64,000 nt of DNA from Spirometra erinaceieuropaei (taxonomy: Eukaryota > Platyhelminthes > Cestoda > Diphyllobothriidea > Diphyllobothriidae). The notes beneath the pieces were generated by a model. That model worked only from the letters and a program-made list of their open reading frames with translations, searched no databases and was not told the origin of the DNA. The first letter of the stretch is position 1, and every line of letters starts with the position of its first letter. The stretch covers positions 2,298,021 to 2,362,020 of the forward strand of contig CACRXP010000021.1 of NCBI GenBank assembly GCA_902702965.1, read 5' to 3'. Made by a program: the position numbers and the translations under genes. Of the stretch, positions 32,430-46,429 are shown piece after piece.

Positions 32430-35400
32430 CTTTAACATTCAAAAGACAAAATAGGCATCACAGTATTCGGCTGCCTATTATTAGGCTTTTGTCTATCGAC
32501 GGGCATCGTTACATAATTGATAACTAATTTGTTTATTCCTCCAGGCTAAAGTTCTAATGAATGACACATCTGACTACTCACATTTTAAAACTTTCCATAC
32601 GTTACGGTACGTAGATTGCCTCATTTATGCGTCTTGGCTGGGCGTGCCAACGTGGTATTTCTAATGCATTTTAGAGTTCTTTTAATGGGACGTTAAATTG
32701 GTCCTGGTCGGTGGATTTACATCTAAATGCGTCTTAGTGCTTACCATGGTGTTTGTGTCAGTACAACTTTTAAATTCTGCTGTCGGCCCAGTACTGTAAT
32801 TGTAATAGTGTCACAACTCATTGCAGCATTGAGTGTTAGTCGTTTAATTCAAACATAACGCTGGCCTCCGTAAGATTTTATCCTTCAGTTATAATTCACG
32901 GAACCGGTCTCAGCGGGTTTGAAATACAAAACCAATATTCATTCGCATTTGAGTGCATTTTTTCGGCGACGGAAAAATTTTTCTAGGTGAGCGAAAATTA
33001 TTGTAGAAGTCTGCGAAAACAGATGAGTTATGCTTGAGCGTGTTCACTAGTTGAGAATTCCCCATTCCTTCTCGCCCGCGAAATGATTTTGACTACCGTA
33101 CGGTGGCAAACAGGAAATATACCGTCTTTGAACTGAGTATCTGGACTATGTTTGAGACTATCTTGTTATTTTCAAAGTAAACCTTTAAAACAGTATTAGG
33201 TTCCGGATGGATTGCTTAAGCTGCTACTGAATCGTGTGCGTTTTGATTGTCTCTGGACATCTGGAGAGGCATTGTCATTTAAGATAAGAATATACGTTAT
33301 TGGCAGTCACTAGGAACCACTGTTGGTAAATAACAGGTATGTCAGTGATAGTGCGCTTATTTTTAATATCAAATTACTGCACAATTATCGGAAGCAAAGC
33401 TACAAATTCCTCTGCGAGAAATATATATGTAGCTATGATAAATCACGAACGATAGTTTGTGTTTGCATAACTTTGTCGGCTTTCTTTGTCAAGCTGTTCT
33501 CTCAAAATTCATGCATAAATAAAGTTATTCAACACAGTTTTCAGAAAAACAATGTGTGATCGTCCAGATTATACACGTCGGATGCCTTCCCGAACAAATA
33601 CTGATTTCTCTGGCAATGTTTTGACATTCAGCAGACTTACCAGTTCAGAACCTCGCTGCAAGTTGTAGAACTTTTAATAAAAAAATTTATCAGTGGGAAT
33701 CCTCAGCCGAAATAATTATTAAGCTTTAAGGGGCGTGTTTGTAACCGAGAAGATGTAATGTGTATTCTGAATTCTTGCTTTATATTTTTCAGTGTTTTAG
33801 AAACTAAAATTCCCAGATACAGAAATCATACATAAAGTTTCTGGTTGGAAGGCGTGATTTATGTTAGAAAACTAGAATGTGCGTTTGGCTGTATCCCCCA
33901 TTTGACCGTGCAACGTGCTACACGGCAGATTCCCTAGATTGACAAAGGGTGTAGATGAGAAATACAGGCTAACATTGTGGCAATTTGATTTCAAACGTAT
34001 TAATGATCTACAAAATCCTGGTCCTTGCATGGCATGGACCATGTGCCTATGGTGGTACATCTAGGTGCAGGCATTTGTCGTGATATCTGCAAACACTCTT
34101 ACTTCCTATATTCTCGTGGCACCGCGTCCACGTGAGATAGGAGGATAATGTATGCTAGACGCTGAGCAAGACCACTACCACTATAAACGAACTTACTTGT
34201 AGGTCAACACACTCTGCTATGCAGCTCGAAGTAAACCTCGTCGACCAGGACAGCGGAATTGCCGCCTAATCTTCTTGCCTCCTTACCACGAGAGATAAAA
34301 AAAATTTTACGGCTTTATCACAGTCATATAGAAAAAATAGAACCAGTACTGTTCGAACACGGAATGACTTAAAGCAGTCCACTCGATGAATATAACCCAG
34401 TATACTTTGCAAAATCGGAGAAACATATTTTCTGAGGTCTGCGACAATTTTCCCAGATTCAAAAATATCAAACTATGCAATCATGATTTGAATCCCTTCT
34501 TCTTTGCGTAACTGATTGATGAATTATGTTTGGCGATCAATGACCTCGAAACTGGCGGGGTGTAGGTAGATTCTTTAATAAAACTTCTGTTAAAGAGCAA
34601 TTTATTTATGACGTAAGACATCTAGTTATATGCCAAAAAATACTCCCTACCCCGCAAAAAAAGGTTTAGACATAACAAGGGCAAAGTCAAAGGCACTCTT
34701 CATGCCTAAACATTTAAAAATATGGTTATCTGTCTAAAAGGACATTATGTTGCGGCTTCTGTTTTGTTGAGCACAATTACTTAATTTTGTGCTCAGGATA
34801 GTGCTGGAGACAGGAAATAATTAAAAATGTCTTTGGTTAGGGCGAGGTTTTCCTGAACGTCTCAATAGCAGGAACAACGTACCAGTGTCGGTTCCGAAAA
34901 CGCCTTGGGATAGAAACAGTAACGCACCGAAAATTTGTGAGAACATGAGACGAAATGAAAATTGGTGCCAGCATCCTCGATAGTCATTTATATATCAGTC
35001 CGGCTGAGTGATATTTTGTTTAAAATAAGTCAATTTTATTTTTAAGCGAATTTACTCCTACACTGTCTGAAAAGACTCAAAAGATGTAAACAGTCAGCGT
35101 GTTTTGGACCCAGTGCAGCAAATGGCGCAACCATTGTGCCAGGACCAAAATCGACTTTGTTTTTAACTAAAGAATAGACGGCGCAAAACATAATTTATTT
35201 AAACCTTCGTAATTAACAGACCATGAACCGTATATTTTCTCACGTTACAAAAGCCTTAGAAGTTGTTAGAGAACACCCCTGCGTCCTTTGCATGGTAAAT
35301 GTTTCTGAAAAACACTTTACATTCAGGACTTTTAGAAATTGTTTTTGCTTCTTTGGTCCATCTTTGGGAAAAACTTTCGGCACCATGTGCAAACCTATCG

Positions 35401-36954
35401 CCAAGACATCACTTCAGGTTCTCATCCCCTAATATATGAAAAATCTTTTATAAAAATGTGTTGGATGCACTGAACAAAAGCAGTTTAGCAGATGTCGTAC
35501 CAAAAGGCTATGGTTAAGCTAACTGCAACATGACAGCCACATTCGTCTTTTCGTGAAGCGTATTTAAGTCTTGCGGTTTTTAAATTTCCTTATGAACTAA
35601 CTTGGAGAAACGCAATCCATCTAGGACTTATATGCTTAGCCTAAATTTTATTACGAACATTTGGTCCAAAGTGTATCAGCAATATCAGACTACTTAAGTA
35701 TGCGTATCTGAATTGGAACTGATTTACTTCATGTTAGAGACTTAATTCTGAGGAAATTCAAAAACAGCAATTTTAGAACTGGATTGCCTATCAGCAAACA
35801 CGCAGGGGACGCCTGGGGACCTACTGATGAGCCGTACCACTCATATGTGTGCCCTGCCTCGGCAGAATATCACATGTTTGGTCTTTTAGCAAGTACCTAT
35901 AAAATCTGTAGTCTGTAAAGGCCTTCCAGTAAAGTTGCCTGGACATTTGGCAAACTGTATTTAAAAATCACAAGGCAGTTTATAAGATGAAGAGGAGCTT
36001 TGACGTACCCTGTAAAAAAAGACACTAATAATGCGTAACTATTCTATGGATAAGTGAACATTAATGTTTACTCGTAAAACTCCTACTAAACATGAAATTT
36101 GAAATAAAATTAAAATTGAGCCTGGCTTGAATGGCATCCTGGCGCAAACACAGAGATACCGTCTAGCAAAAAGCCATTCTGACATCCGGTTTTCTGGTTT
36201 AGACTCCAAGAACAATTAATTTCAAGAGAAATTTGCTCTTCAACTGCAAAATGAGTCGTCAAGGCAGTTTGTGTTGACCACAGATTTTAAATGCATACGA
36301 GAAGTGGCAGCTGAAAGGCTGGGGTGTGTGGAGCGTTAACGAATATTTTAAATTTAAACTGGTCAAACTCTGGGGACTTAATAAAAAAAGAACAGTGTTT
36401 AGGATTGGGTATAAAAAAACGACGAACAATAATAATAAAAGAAGACACCTGTATACGTATTTTAATCCATTCATAAAAAAAACGTTAATTAATATTTTCT
36501 CTGCGCATAACTATTTAAAGATGCTAGACCTTGGCCACCAACATACCGCCGTATTATTATACTTCGATCCTTGCCGTCGGAAATGTGAGACTCACGAAAT
36601 TGTCGTGCAATCGTTTTGTTATGTTGAGCTGACTGTTTTCAATATAATGCATTATTTCTCCACCAATAATTTAAACAGCGTAGATGGAAATGTTCGTTCA
36701 TTTGTTAAAAGGAGAGTTTTTGCCGAACGAGGGAATTGTTTGGCTAACGTTACGTAGAACCTATCCATTATCAAAGCATCCATTGCAAAAAACGACAAGA
36801 ATTTCGAATAGACAGCCCAATAAGTTGGCTTTGGGCTGATCGATCTTTATCTTTTTTTCGCTGCCCTGGGCCTACTGGCCGTCCTTTTGTGAGTGCCAGG
36901 GATCTCCTGCGATGTGTGTCGTCATCTCAGTTGGGGTTAGTTGCGTTTGCGTCT
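32430..36954. other. No gene recognised; likely intron or intergenic
   Basis: 4.5 kb of AT-rich sequence. The 143-codon plus frame at 36326-36757 is AT-driven, Asn/Lys-rich and lacks a domain or splice context. The 35223-35432 frame also has no recognisable feature. Confidence 0.45.
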
Positions 36955-37350
36955 CACTTCTGGGTGAATTGGTCGACAGCACATATTTGCTCGGTATTCT
37001 TGACCTCCGTATGTATGTCTTCGTCACGGCGTATGCAGTGACGTAGGACTTTTTAGGCGGCAGGCAAGTCTAGATGCCTGTTGATGGAGTTGGCATCTGA
37101 GTACTAAGCCTCGAGTGTGAGATGTTCTATCCTTGAGGTGTACCGGCCGAAGACGGCTGCTCCTTGAAAGGCAAAACTGTTGCCAGTTTCTCCGATGTGA
37201 GTCTCAAGCTTTGGGTTGAGGTCTAGTCTCCGAGTTGCGGTTTGTGCTCATGTAGGCGGGTTTGCAATTTCCGTCCGGTTTCCCCAATGTAGTTGCAGTG
37301 TCCATCGTTACAACGCATTTGATAGACCACTGCTGGGGTTTCGGTGAGTA
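36955..37350 (-). pseudogene. PLE GIY-YIG endonuclease relic (lineage 3)
   Basis: Reading the minus strand from about 37350, the sequence encodes VVYQMRCNDGHCNYIGETGR, then KLQTRLHEHK: the GIY-YIG signature with Y-I-G-E-T-G-R and the downstream Arg and Glu-His. After a TAG it continues in shifted frames with IGETGNSFAFQGAAVFGR, then YSDANSINRHLDLPAA, the expected tail. The C-x5-C around GIY-YIG differs from lineages 1 (CPCGAGYIG) and 2 (CSCGESNYVG). No RT part is visible upstream, though 37350-37650 may hold decayed sequence. At least two stops and one frameshift make it dead. It was not evident from long open frames, since the frame is broken. Confidence 0.75.
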
Positions 37351-40300
37351 GCATTATGTGTTGGGATTGCATCAAGCGGCAACGAATCGTTGCCTGGGGT
37401 CAAAGGACAATACCTAATCTGGCGGGTTGTAAGAGTAGTGAAACTGCCTCGGAGACTCATTTAATATAAGTAGTAGCCACCCACCCTCCGGATTATTCTT
37501 CTTGTAGCCGTCGCCTTTAACTTCGCGCTTGCTTTGATTAAAAATGTAACTTGTCCATCCAATGGCTCGGGAAGAGATCATAAGGGTAGGCATTGGGGTG
37601 ATGCGGAGTTGGCGGCATATGTGCGAATGTCATGTGCCTGAATGTGCTGCGCCCTTAAGTGAATATGTATTGTGGATATAATCAAGTATGCTGTCAACGG
37701 CTGCGTTGAGTGATTACACAATTATCTGGAATATCATCACATTTGAGCGCGGTTCTACCCCCTGCTGTCACTGACATATTATATTTGTAATATTTTAATT
37801 ACACTTTCAGAGTTCTCATTCATCTTGTTCTAAAGCAATGCCGCTGCGTGCTTTGGTCAAAGGGATCATTTTAAAATGTATTTAAGATGTCATTGTTTTA
37901 TGAATCACTAGTTCATTTTTGATCCTAAACCGCCTATACATACTACTTTCAAAGACAATTTTTTAACAGATGGACATAGTACAGTATCCCAATTTTTTCG
38001 TCCCCAATCGTGCATTTCGTTTACGTAGGTAAAGGTTTCTTGGTCACTTTCATAAAATATGAGTGAACATCGAGGGCAATATTTCCATTTTAAACCATCA
38101 GTTACCAGCACTTTATTGTCATAAATGTCAATTTGCGTAACCCATCCTTAGGGAAATTTTTATACCCATAATTTCCATATGCCGCCCATAAAAATCAGCG
38201 ACGGCTGGCTTTTGCAAAGAAAACTACTATATTACTCAATGTTCATCGTGTTTGTGAAAGTCATTATGTTCCGTTTATTGTATTAAGTAAGTTTTCGACT
38301 CTTCATCATTTAAAGGGACATTCTAAAATTTTCTTGAGATGATGAATTTTCAAAAATTCCTCTTCCTGTGTCTTACGTACACAATAATTCCAATTATGCA
38401 CATTTGTTTAGAAATCCCTGTGCACGTTCTTGCCGCTTTATCTTGGCAACTCTGACACGCAACACAGCGCATATAGGTTAATCTTCTGTTTTTTTCAATA
38501 AGAAACCTCAATTAATCTTCAGCACAATGTGTGCTTTTCATATCTGCATCCTGTCCTACGTATTTAAAAACTAAAGCGTAATGAACTTCTCAGTGCTACC
38601 AATGTTATGACACCGTTTCTTTTAAAATCAGCGGATGATCAAAACTACCCTCACTAATCAGCTTGAAAAATATTCCACCGAAATGTCTGGCTTTTTTATG
38701 TAGCCAACCAAATATTAATCACTTCGCAGCATGACGTAATTGCCTGCTTTATAATGCGAAAGGGGTAATGCTTCTCTTCCAAATTCAACCTTTGTCTCTT
38801 GATGCCGGTAGTTTATCCTTACTCGCTAATTAGTTCGTTGTACGTGAAGCCGCCGTGAAGTTCTATAATCAGCAGGCGTATTCACAAGTGAAATATTGAC
38901 CAAAATGCTGAAATGCGTTTTCGACTCGAAAATGCTACTAAAGTAGGGTTGTTATATTAATCAGCGTGCAGCATCATAATTCAGTTACTTTTCTCAGGAC
39001 GACTTCCAAGGTATAAGTCGTTTTTTATTACGAAGCAAGAACGCAGTCATTTTAAAAACACACAATGGGAGCATAACAGCCGAAAACTGATGGTAGACAA
39101 AAAGTATCGGCGAAGACCGACAGCTTTCTGCTAGACGTTAAAGAGATAATCAGGAATTTATCATGAAAAATTGGTTGGCCATAAGCTACAAATAGCCAGA
39201 AATGTGTAGAAGGCTGATAAGCAGAACAAAATTGAACTTATTCCGATTTGGCGAATGGTGCCAAGCACAACTTGTTGTGATCGGTACTTGACAAGAAGTG
39301 GAAGAGTTTAGACTTTACAGACTAACATTTCATTTTCCATGAAACCAATGACCGATCACACAGAAGATACGCTGTTGTGATGCGAGAAATCTCGTACTCC
39401 ACAAATGCAGTATAATCGACTCAAATCTATGTTTAGTCGGCAAACAGTAATGCTAAAAACCGACTGCGCTGATGACTACATAAATGGGTTGTGTGAATTT
39501 TCGATGCTTAAATCGACCGTGTAACCCTAAGAATAACGAACATTTTTAAGGCGTTTTTTATACTGGCTATCAGTACGACTGCGGTTTTTTTGAAAAAAAA
39601 AACACAATTTTAAGTGCGTTACTGGCATAAAATTACAGCCCAACATATCCTATAATCTGCCTGGATGGGACTTCTGTGTGTACTACGGATTTGACATATC
39701 CGTGCAGCCGGTCGAAGCCTGCAGTTTCAAAATAATGGGTTCCCATTCAAAAAGTATATTTAAACCTTTTTTAAAATTCCATTTAAACTTTTCATTCAAC
39801 GTCGACAATGGATTAATCGCCAAAAATATCGGGCGATGTTGGTGATCAACTGTTCTCTCCGAACTCACGAATACTGGGCAGAACACAATTAGAGTGGGAC
39901 GCTGTCGCCAAAAGAGAACTTCATCTGCATTTTTGGATTCTCACCTAAACACATATCAGGACGAAACTGCCACGTAACTGCATATCAATGATAATTGACA
40001 CTCCCGTGTTCACACTTTGGTTCGTAGTGTGGTACACGTGTCGGCCGTTAGCCCACGGTTGATTTATAAACTGTTGCAATTATATAAATTGTTCACTTCT
40101 GATGTGATAATCTCTCAAATATATGTGTAATCAGCACACCTTCTACGGCGGACCAATAATGCCGTCTAGGCTGTCTCAAAGTGGAATATGGAGGGGTTAC
40201 ATGATACCCCTTTTCATAAATTAGGAATAGTAGAACCAAAACCATGCCCCCTTCATGACATTTGGTCTTCCCTCCCAAGGAGAGTTGCGGCCTCTTCGTA

Positions 40301-42984
40301 CTGAACATTGTGTTAAATACCGTTAACTTTGAACCGACCTGAAAGTAGATGTGATGTGTGACAAACGCGACTGCATGCACGGCCATGTAGGTAAAAACAT
40401 GCAGTCCCATTTTATTAGATGAAGCTAGCTTGTCCGAAAATGTACCAAATTCGACAAATACATACATCCAATCTTTCCTGTCGTTTACTGAGTAAATCAG
40501 CTTATTATATGATGATCGATTTTTGCCACCGGTATGTGGGAAACTCTAATTCCGAGTTTTGTAACAGAACACCTGGCAGCTTCCAAGTCATTCAAAACGC
40601 ACAGGACAACAAGGTTAAATTTGCCATTCGTGCGGTTTGGGCTTCCGTCCCGTTTTCACGTTTACCTATAGCTAAAACCTAGCCCAAAATATCCAATGTC
40701 GAATATGCAAACCAGTTACATCAACATACTCTTTACTCAATCGGCTGGACGTGACGGAGGAGACAAGGCATATTATAAAAAAAACCAGCGCCTAATTGTG
40801 TTGCGCGATGCATAAAAGAGACAAAGAATAGAGTGATTGATTGTCACGATTGCGGCCAGGGACGTTTCGGTGTCGTGTTGAGCAGGTATAGTACTATCTG
40901 CAGAAATTCAAGCGTTCACTACGGAATCAGTATATTTACGTCATATGCGAAACTAATCTTATAAATATGCTCACATGCAAAATATGTGTTGGGGTTTGGC
41001 CAGAGGAAGTCAGGTGCAATGTCGCCGAGAGATCGACGCAAGTAGAGATCTAAAACTGTTTTGGCGCGATGCTGCTACCTTAAAATGTGCAACAGGTGGA
41101 CGCTCCGCCTACACCTACTGGGCCCTCACTTTGCTTCAAAGTACAGACGAACGAATTGCCGGTCTCATCATTTGCTTCTCCTCAGAAATGATTACAAGCT
41201 CGTTTAGTCTACATTTGAAACGAATCGAAGGAACAATTCACTTGTAAAACAAGACACTTTTGAACTATATCGTTTTTTCCGTTCTAACTTAAAAAATATC
41301 CGCGTCCCCTCGAATGGATTGCCACACGAGAGCTGGCGCCTTTTTCCCTCAATGCTGCTGCGTGCTCGGCTATGCGCGTCCTAAGTAACCTCACAGTTTC
41401 TGCAACGAATGTTCCTTGTCGACAACGGCTCCGCCTTCGGGAAACGACTGCAGTGGGTTTTTTGGCCTCACGGCTTGGCGCCTGACGATGTCCTCCGACC
41501 AGTTTGAAACCTCAACTCTGCCAGTAGGTTTCCAGATAGATATGATTTAACGGTACTTTGGCGGGCTACGATTGGAATGCGGAAACGCTGCATGAGACAA
41601 AACCGTCCGCTTACATTAAACGCATTTTTATTTTAGCTGTATTACTGACGAAAGTTGTGCTTTCTGTGCCTCATGGCGGGGTGTCCACATTGTGGTAAGA
41701 ATACGGTTCAAGCCAACAAAAGACAAGCAGGGCCTTTTTCTATGCAGGCTATCAGAAAAATGTATTAGACAATTTAGACACTTCGTAGTATCTATAGAGT
41801 TTTACATTGCTGCAAGAACCGATTCCTTTGGGTTTAATGAGGCTCTTCGGATATCATATCTGTGCATAGGACATGTAAGATGATGATCGTATATTTAATC
41901 ACTTGTAGGGATCGCGCAGGGTTTGGCATCGACTCCTGAGCCGGTCTGCGTAGTTGTTCAAGAACGGGCAATCTGAGGTGGCTGCAATGTCTTGAGATAC
42001 TGCCGCGCGATCATCAATGTAAGAATAGCACCTCGGCCATAGTTTCTAACCGGATACACATTTCAGTAAGTCATTGAACACTTCATGAGATAATACATCT
42101 ACTATAAGTAAGGTGCCTCAGCATCAATCACCAAATAAACGTCATATTCAGAAATAACGCAGCAGCTCAAGCCGTGGGACTGCGACCCTTGTCATGGGTA
42201 ATGAAGGCAGATGCTAACGCAGTGTCGTATTCTCTAGAAGATGTTGGAGTTTTATGCTGCAACAAGTTGGCATTCGACCCAGAGCACGCAGATCAGATGC
42301 CATATAAGCAGGAATCTAGATGTTTTGAAGGAGGGCATGTCTTGATATCAGGCCTAGATGCATCTGAGTGATCGCTTATTGACAGATAAGTTCACTCGGT
42401 CTCACGCACCGGCCAGATGCGATGGAAATATCGTTCGGTACCTCTCGCGGTGAACAAGAGTGTTCGCATAAGGGAATGGACAACAACGTGTAGAAGTATG
42501 TAAGCTATCAAGAAAACTCGCTGGGCAATTAAAAAAAACTTAATGATCTTCGGAGAGCATCGAGCGTTGATGAGCGCCGAGGGATTAAGCAATCGGATCG
42601 GTGCATATGAAACGCAAGGAGATGATAGCCGTAACGTACTTGACATATTATTTGTCAGCTAAAGGGATCGAACAAAATTTGGTATCAAATCTTGCCCCAA
42701 AACCAACTTTGGCAAAATACCTAATCTGCAAGCGCATTGTTAGTCCACTCACATAAGTCGAATAAAGCAGTAAAGATATGAAAATCCAGCTGAGTGTGAA
42801 TGTATGGAAATTTTTGCCTAATATTTTGTGGTAGAAAATCAAACAAAATGAAAGTAACGGTGGAAGTAACAATTTACTTTGAAATTATTTGTTGCCGCAG
42901 CCGCCAGTGGGAACTTTTTGCTTTCAGGGACTTTTATTTTATCTGATAGAAACTGTGGTCTGGAGGCCAGACGCTCACCGGAGA
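37351..42984. other. No gene recognised
   Basis: Long AT-rich stretch. The 124-codon minus frame at 40093-40467 and the 90-codon plus frame at 40975-41247 lack known domains, splice partners or homologues within the window, so I cannot support them as genes. A foldback remnant lies at 38885-39000. Confidence 0.45.
38885..39000 (+). repeat. Degenerate FB-family left-arm fragment
   Basis: Contains gtgaaatattgaccaaaatg, gaaatgcgttttcgact and gtagggttgttatattaatc in the order of the FB left arm; the remainder is missing. Confidence 0.55.
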
Positions 42985-43150
42985 GCAGGCAGAGATGTGG
43001 GTGACTTTGCAATGATTGCTAACGCACACTCTACTGACAAAAAATCAGTGGAAATCTACCGGTTGCTGAGCAGGCTCTATTCATGATCAAAACAGCTTGC
43101 ATGACAAAATTTCAGTTTCAGTGAATAAAACCCTGCGTATATTGCGCATT
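42985..43150 (+). repeat. Dispersed repeat shared with 23850-24020
   Basis: Shares gagcaggctctattcatgat, then aaaacagcttgcatg and cagtttcagtgaataaaacc with the tail of the RTE-like copy at 23.9 kb. Likely LINE 3' sequence. Confidence 0.55.
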
Positions 43151-43329
43151 TCTGAAAAGCACCGGGAATTGATTATCGGAACGAAAGAAGAGTTGAGCAA
43201 ATATTCTTACGTAAATGACAGCTCGGGTAATCGTACTGAACAGGAGGGTGTTAAGAGGATGTGGAGGAAGCAATCTAAAAATCTCTATGGACGGTGGAGA
43301 AAATTTTAGCTGTGTGCTAACATATCCTA

Positions 43330-44322
43330 CAGTGCGTGACTGATCTCACGAAATGTTGGCTGAAATTCTGAAATGTGTTTTCGATTAGGAAGGATTACTT
43401 GGTCGCGGGTGAATCAATGATTATCGTGCGGCATACGCTTATAACATTTCGGACTCGGTAGAAAGTCCGCTATTAAATAAACTTCTTTTCAATCACTTGT
43501 AGAAAGCCTACACGGTAAAAATCGCTACTTTAGTAGCATGCATTTATTCATTGATTTGTGATGGTCTTGCGAATTCAAATATGTTTAATAGAAACCATAA
43601 ACAAAAATAAGCTCTTCTTTAGTCAATCAATAGAGAATCACGTCTTCTTTATATTTTATACTTAAAACCTGAGTATAAATAGGTTTTAAAAAAAGATTTC
43701 TGATTGCCGAAAAATTTGGAGCTTAATCATTGGTTGCATTAGCTCCCAGTGATTTCACTTTACAAGGTGCATGCGTTCTGCGTAAAGAAAATCACATATT
43801 TTTCTATACCCTTAAAGCGAAATCATACGGAGTCCATAAAATTTTGCAATGGATGCCGACCATGTTGTACATTTCATGAGGAGCAATGGTAAACGGCCAG
43901 GTGCGATGCTATGTGAATGGACATTTCGCGGTCTTAAGAAATCTCATAATTAGAAAATTTTTAACACCTAATTATATTCCATTTTTAAGTATACAATATA
44001 ATGAAGACGTGATTCTCTATTGATTGATTAAAAGAAAGCATACTTGTGCTAACGGTTTCTATAAAATATATTTGAATTTTCAAGAACATCGAAAATCAAT
44101 GGGAAAAATGCATGCTACATAAGTAGTTATTTTTTACCGAGTACGCTTTCTACAGGAGAGTGAAAAGATGTTCATCTAAAACGCGACATCCTGTCAAGTC
44201 CAAAATGTTATAGGAGTATCCCAGAAGATAAACAATGTTACAACCTCGACCAAGAAATCCTTCATAATCGAAAACGCATTTCAGAATTTCAGCCAACATT
44301 TCATGAGATCGGTCACGCACTG
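43330..44322. mobile_element. Foldback element family FB, copy 3 (complete ends)
   Basis: 993 bp with the tips CAGTGCGTGACTGATCTC and, in reverse complement, CAGTGCGTGACCGATCTC. TA lies directly outside both tips (43328-43329 and 44323-44324), matching the TA target duplication of Tc1/mariner-type transposons. Arms of about 330 bp (to about 43680 and from about 43975) are inverted copies of each other. The centre (43690-43965) is shared with other FB copies and has no transposase. It is the reference copy for defining the family. Confidence 0.85.
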
Positions 44323-44367
44323 TATATGCCTTAGCCATCCGGTGACGTCTGCCTCACTTAGACGGCA

Positions 44368-45356
44368 TGCATTGCGTGACCGATCCCATGGAATGTTGAC
44401 AGAAATTTTGAAATTTGTTCTTGACCAGGAAGGATTGCTAAGGCGGGGTTGTAATATTAATGAGCATGCAGCATAGTCCTATGGCCTTTCGGGCTTACCA
44501 GGATGTCGACTTTCGATTGAGCTTCTTTACGCTCCCCCGCAGAAACCAAACTCGACAAAAACCGACTACTTATACCACATGCATTTTTTATTGATTTTCG
44601 ATGGTCTTGTAAATTTAAATATATTTTATAGAAAACATGCACAAAATATGCTTTCTTTTACCCATTTGATAGAAAATCACATTTCATTGATATGTTATGC
44701 CCGAAGAAGGTGTATATTTAAGTTTTAAAAAAGTTTCCCTATTCCCGAGTAATTTTGAGCCTGATCTGCCATCGCATTAGCGTTTGGCGAATTCAGCGTA
44801 CAAGGATTACGCTATTCGTGTAAGAAAAATCATATATATCTCTATGCCATTAAAAAGATACCACATAGTGTTCCTAAAATTGCGTAAGCCATCCAACCTG
44901 TGTTGTGCATTCCATTAGGAGCATTGGTAAACGGATATGTTTGGTTTTGTATGCATGGACATCACACGATCTTTAAAATCTCATAATAAGTAATTTTTAA
45001 AACCTAAATTTGCACTTTCTTTTGGTATAAAATATTACGCCAATGTGATTTTCTCCCCAACGAGTAAAAGAAGGCATATATGTGTGCCCCGTTTCAATAA
45101 AATATGTTTAAATTTGTAAGATCGTCGAAAAACAAAAGGAAAATGCATACGTCTTAAGTAGTAAGTTTTTACCGAGTGTGGATCCCGCAGAAGACCAAGA
45201 AGAAGTGCGTTCAAAAGCCGGCATTCTGGTCAGTACGAGATGCTATAGGATTTTGCAGCATGCTAATGGATATTACAACCCCCCAAGTAATCCTTCCTAG
45301 TCGAAAAAAACATTTCAGAATTTTGACCAACATTTCATGAGATCGGTCATGCACTA
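44368..45356. mobile_element. Foldback element family FB, copy 4
   Basis: Starts only about 45 bp after copy 3, in the same size class (~989 bp). The tips are slightly mutated (cattgcgtgaccgatccc; ggtcatgcactag). Arms and centre align with copy 3 at lower identity, so the two are separate or anciently duplicated insertions. Confidence 0.75.
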
Positions 45357-45924
45357 GTCGTACCAACGGCATTCACTCGGCCGACTTTCAGCAGTCGCTG
45401 GCGCACTAATATCTCATATGTCCAATCAATGATGCCGCCTCCTTCTCTCTGTGGTTCTTTATCGATCACAAACGCAGGTGCTGACCAGTCTGCCACAGGC
45501 AGGCGTGGCTTATTTGTGCCGAAAGCATTTGAACTTCCGCCGCATATAACGTTGGACGTGCGTCTATTGTTCTCCTTTAAATGTTGCTCGATAACTCCTT
45601 TTTCCTCCCTTACCTTTGAAATACAGTACATTAAATACTGGCTTCTCTCCTATCATAGCGCGAGCGAGCGCGAGGATGGACTTTGACATGGTCCGATCGC
45701 GACCTTCGAATGTCTTATTTCGCAGATGTTTGTCAAAAATGCACCGAGGGATTAGGCTAACAATGCCATAATCACATGCAATGAAACGAGTGGAGCTAAT
45801 GCGTTCAATCGATCTAAAATGCTCATGAATGTGTGTGTTTGTGTGTACGTGATTGCGTGATCCGTGCCCAAGACTGTCATGGTGCGGCAAGCACAGTGGC
45901 GTCGAATGCCGGCGACTGACGCTC
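45357..45924. other. Unrecognised open frames on both strands
   Basis: Overlapping frames at 45347-45631 minus, 45429-45686 plus and 45564-45926 minus are longer than average for the region and the GC content is higher. I see no domain, and no second copy to test conservation. I cannot decide whether an exon is present. Confidence 0.3.
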
Positions 45925-46060
45925 AACTCAATTCACACAGTCTGCCCAGTTGTGCGTGTGTTCGTGTGGAGTTGCAGACTGGTCGGCTGAGAGCCAGGCT
46001 GCAACGACTCCTTCCCTACTGACCTGTGGCACTCTCAGGGATCAGATCGTGCCTGTGGCG
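45925..46060 (+). repeat. Dispersed repeat shared with 23490-23640
   Basis: Contains ttgtgcgtgtgttcgtgtgg, then gcagactggtcggctgagag and caggctgcaacgactccttc, matching the sequence after the RTE-like copy at 23.5 kb. Confidence 0.5.
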
Positions 46061-46429
46061 CGCTCAGACCAGGTAACTTGATATGTCAGCCACCGGACTC
46101 GTCCCACGCATCTGCCAACAACCGGCCCGGACAGTGGCTATAGCCTGGAAATGGGAATAAGGAGTGAGGTCGACTCAGAGCAACTGCCTTAGGATAAACA
46201 ATCTAACGTGCTTGAAACTATCAGGGTGCGCTGAAGGCCGTGCCTTGGAAGGATGCTAACTGACGGGGAACGTGGATATCGCAGTCAGCGTAGCGTACGT
46301 GTGCATGCCCACCTGTACGCCCAAAGAGGCCGCGCCGTAGATGTGATGCACCAACAGGGGGTCATATCGGATTCTGGCATAATGCGCATCATAATAAATG
46401 CCAACATTTCATGAGTGCGATGGTTTTAC

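Noticed and set aside
36326..36757. 143-codon plus-strand open frame
   Set aside because: AT-rich, Asn/Lys-biased composition, no domain, no splice sites and no second copy; I see no evidence of selection.
40093..40467. 124-codon minus-strand open frame
   Set aside because: No recognisable motif and no partner exon. Length alone is not enough in 64 kb on six frames.
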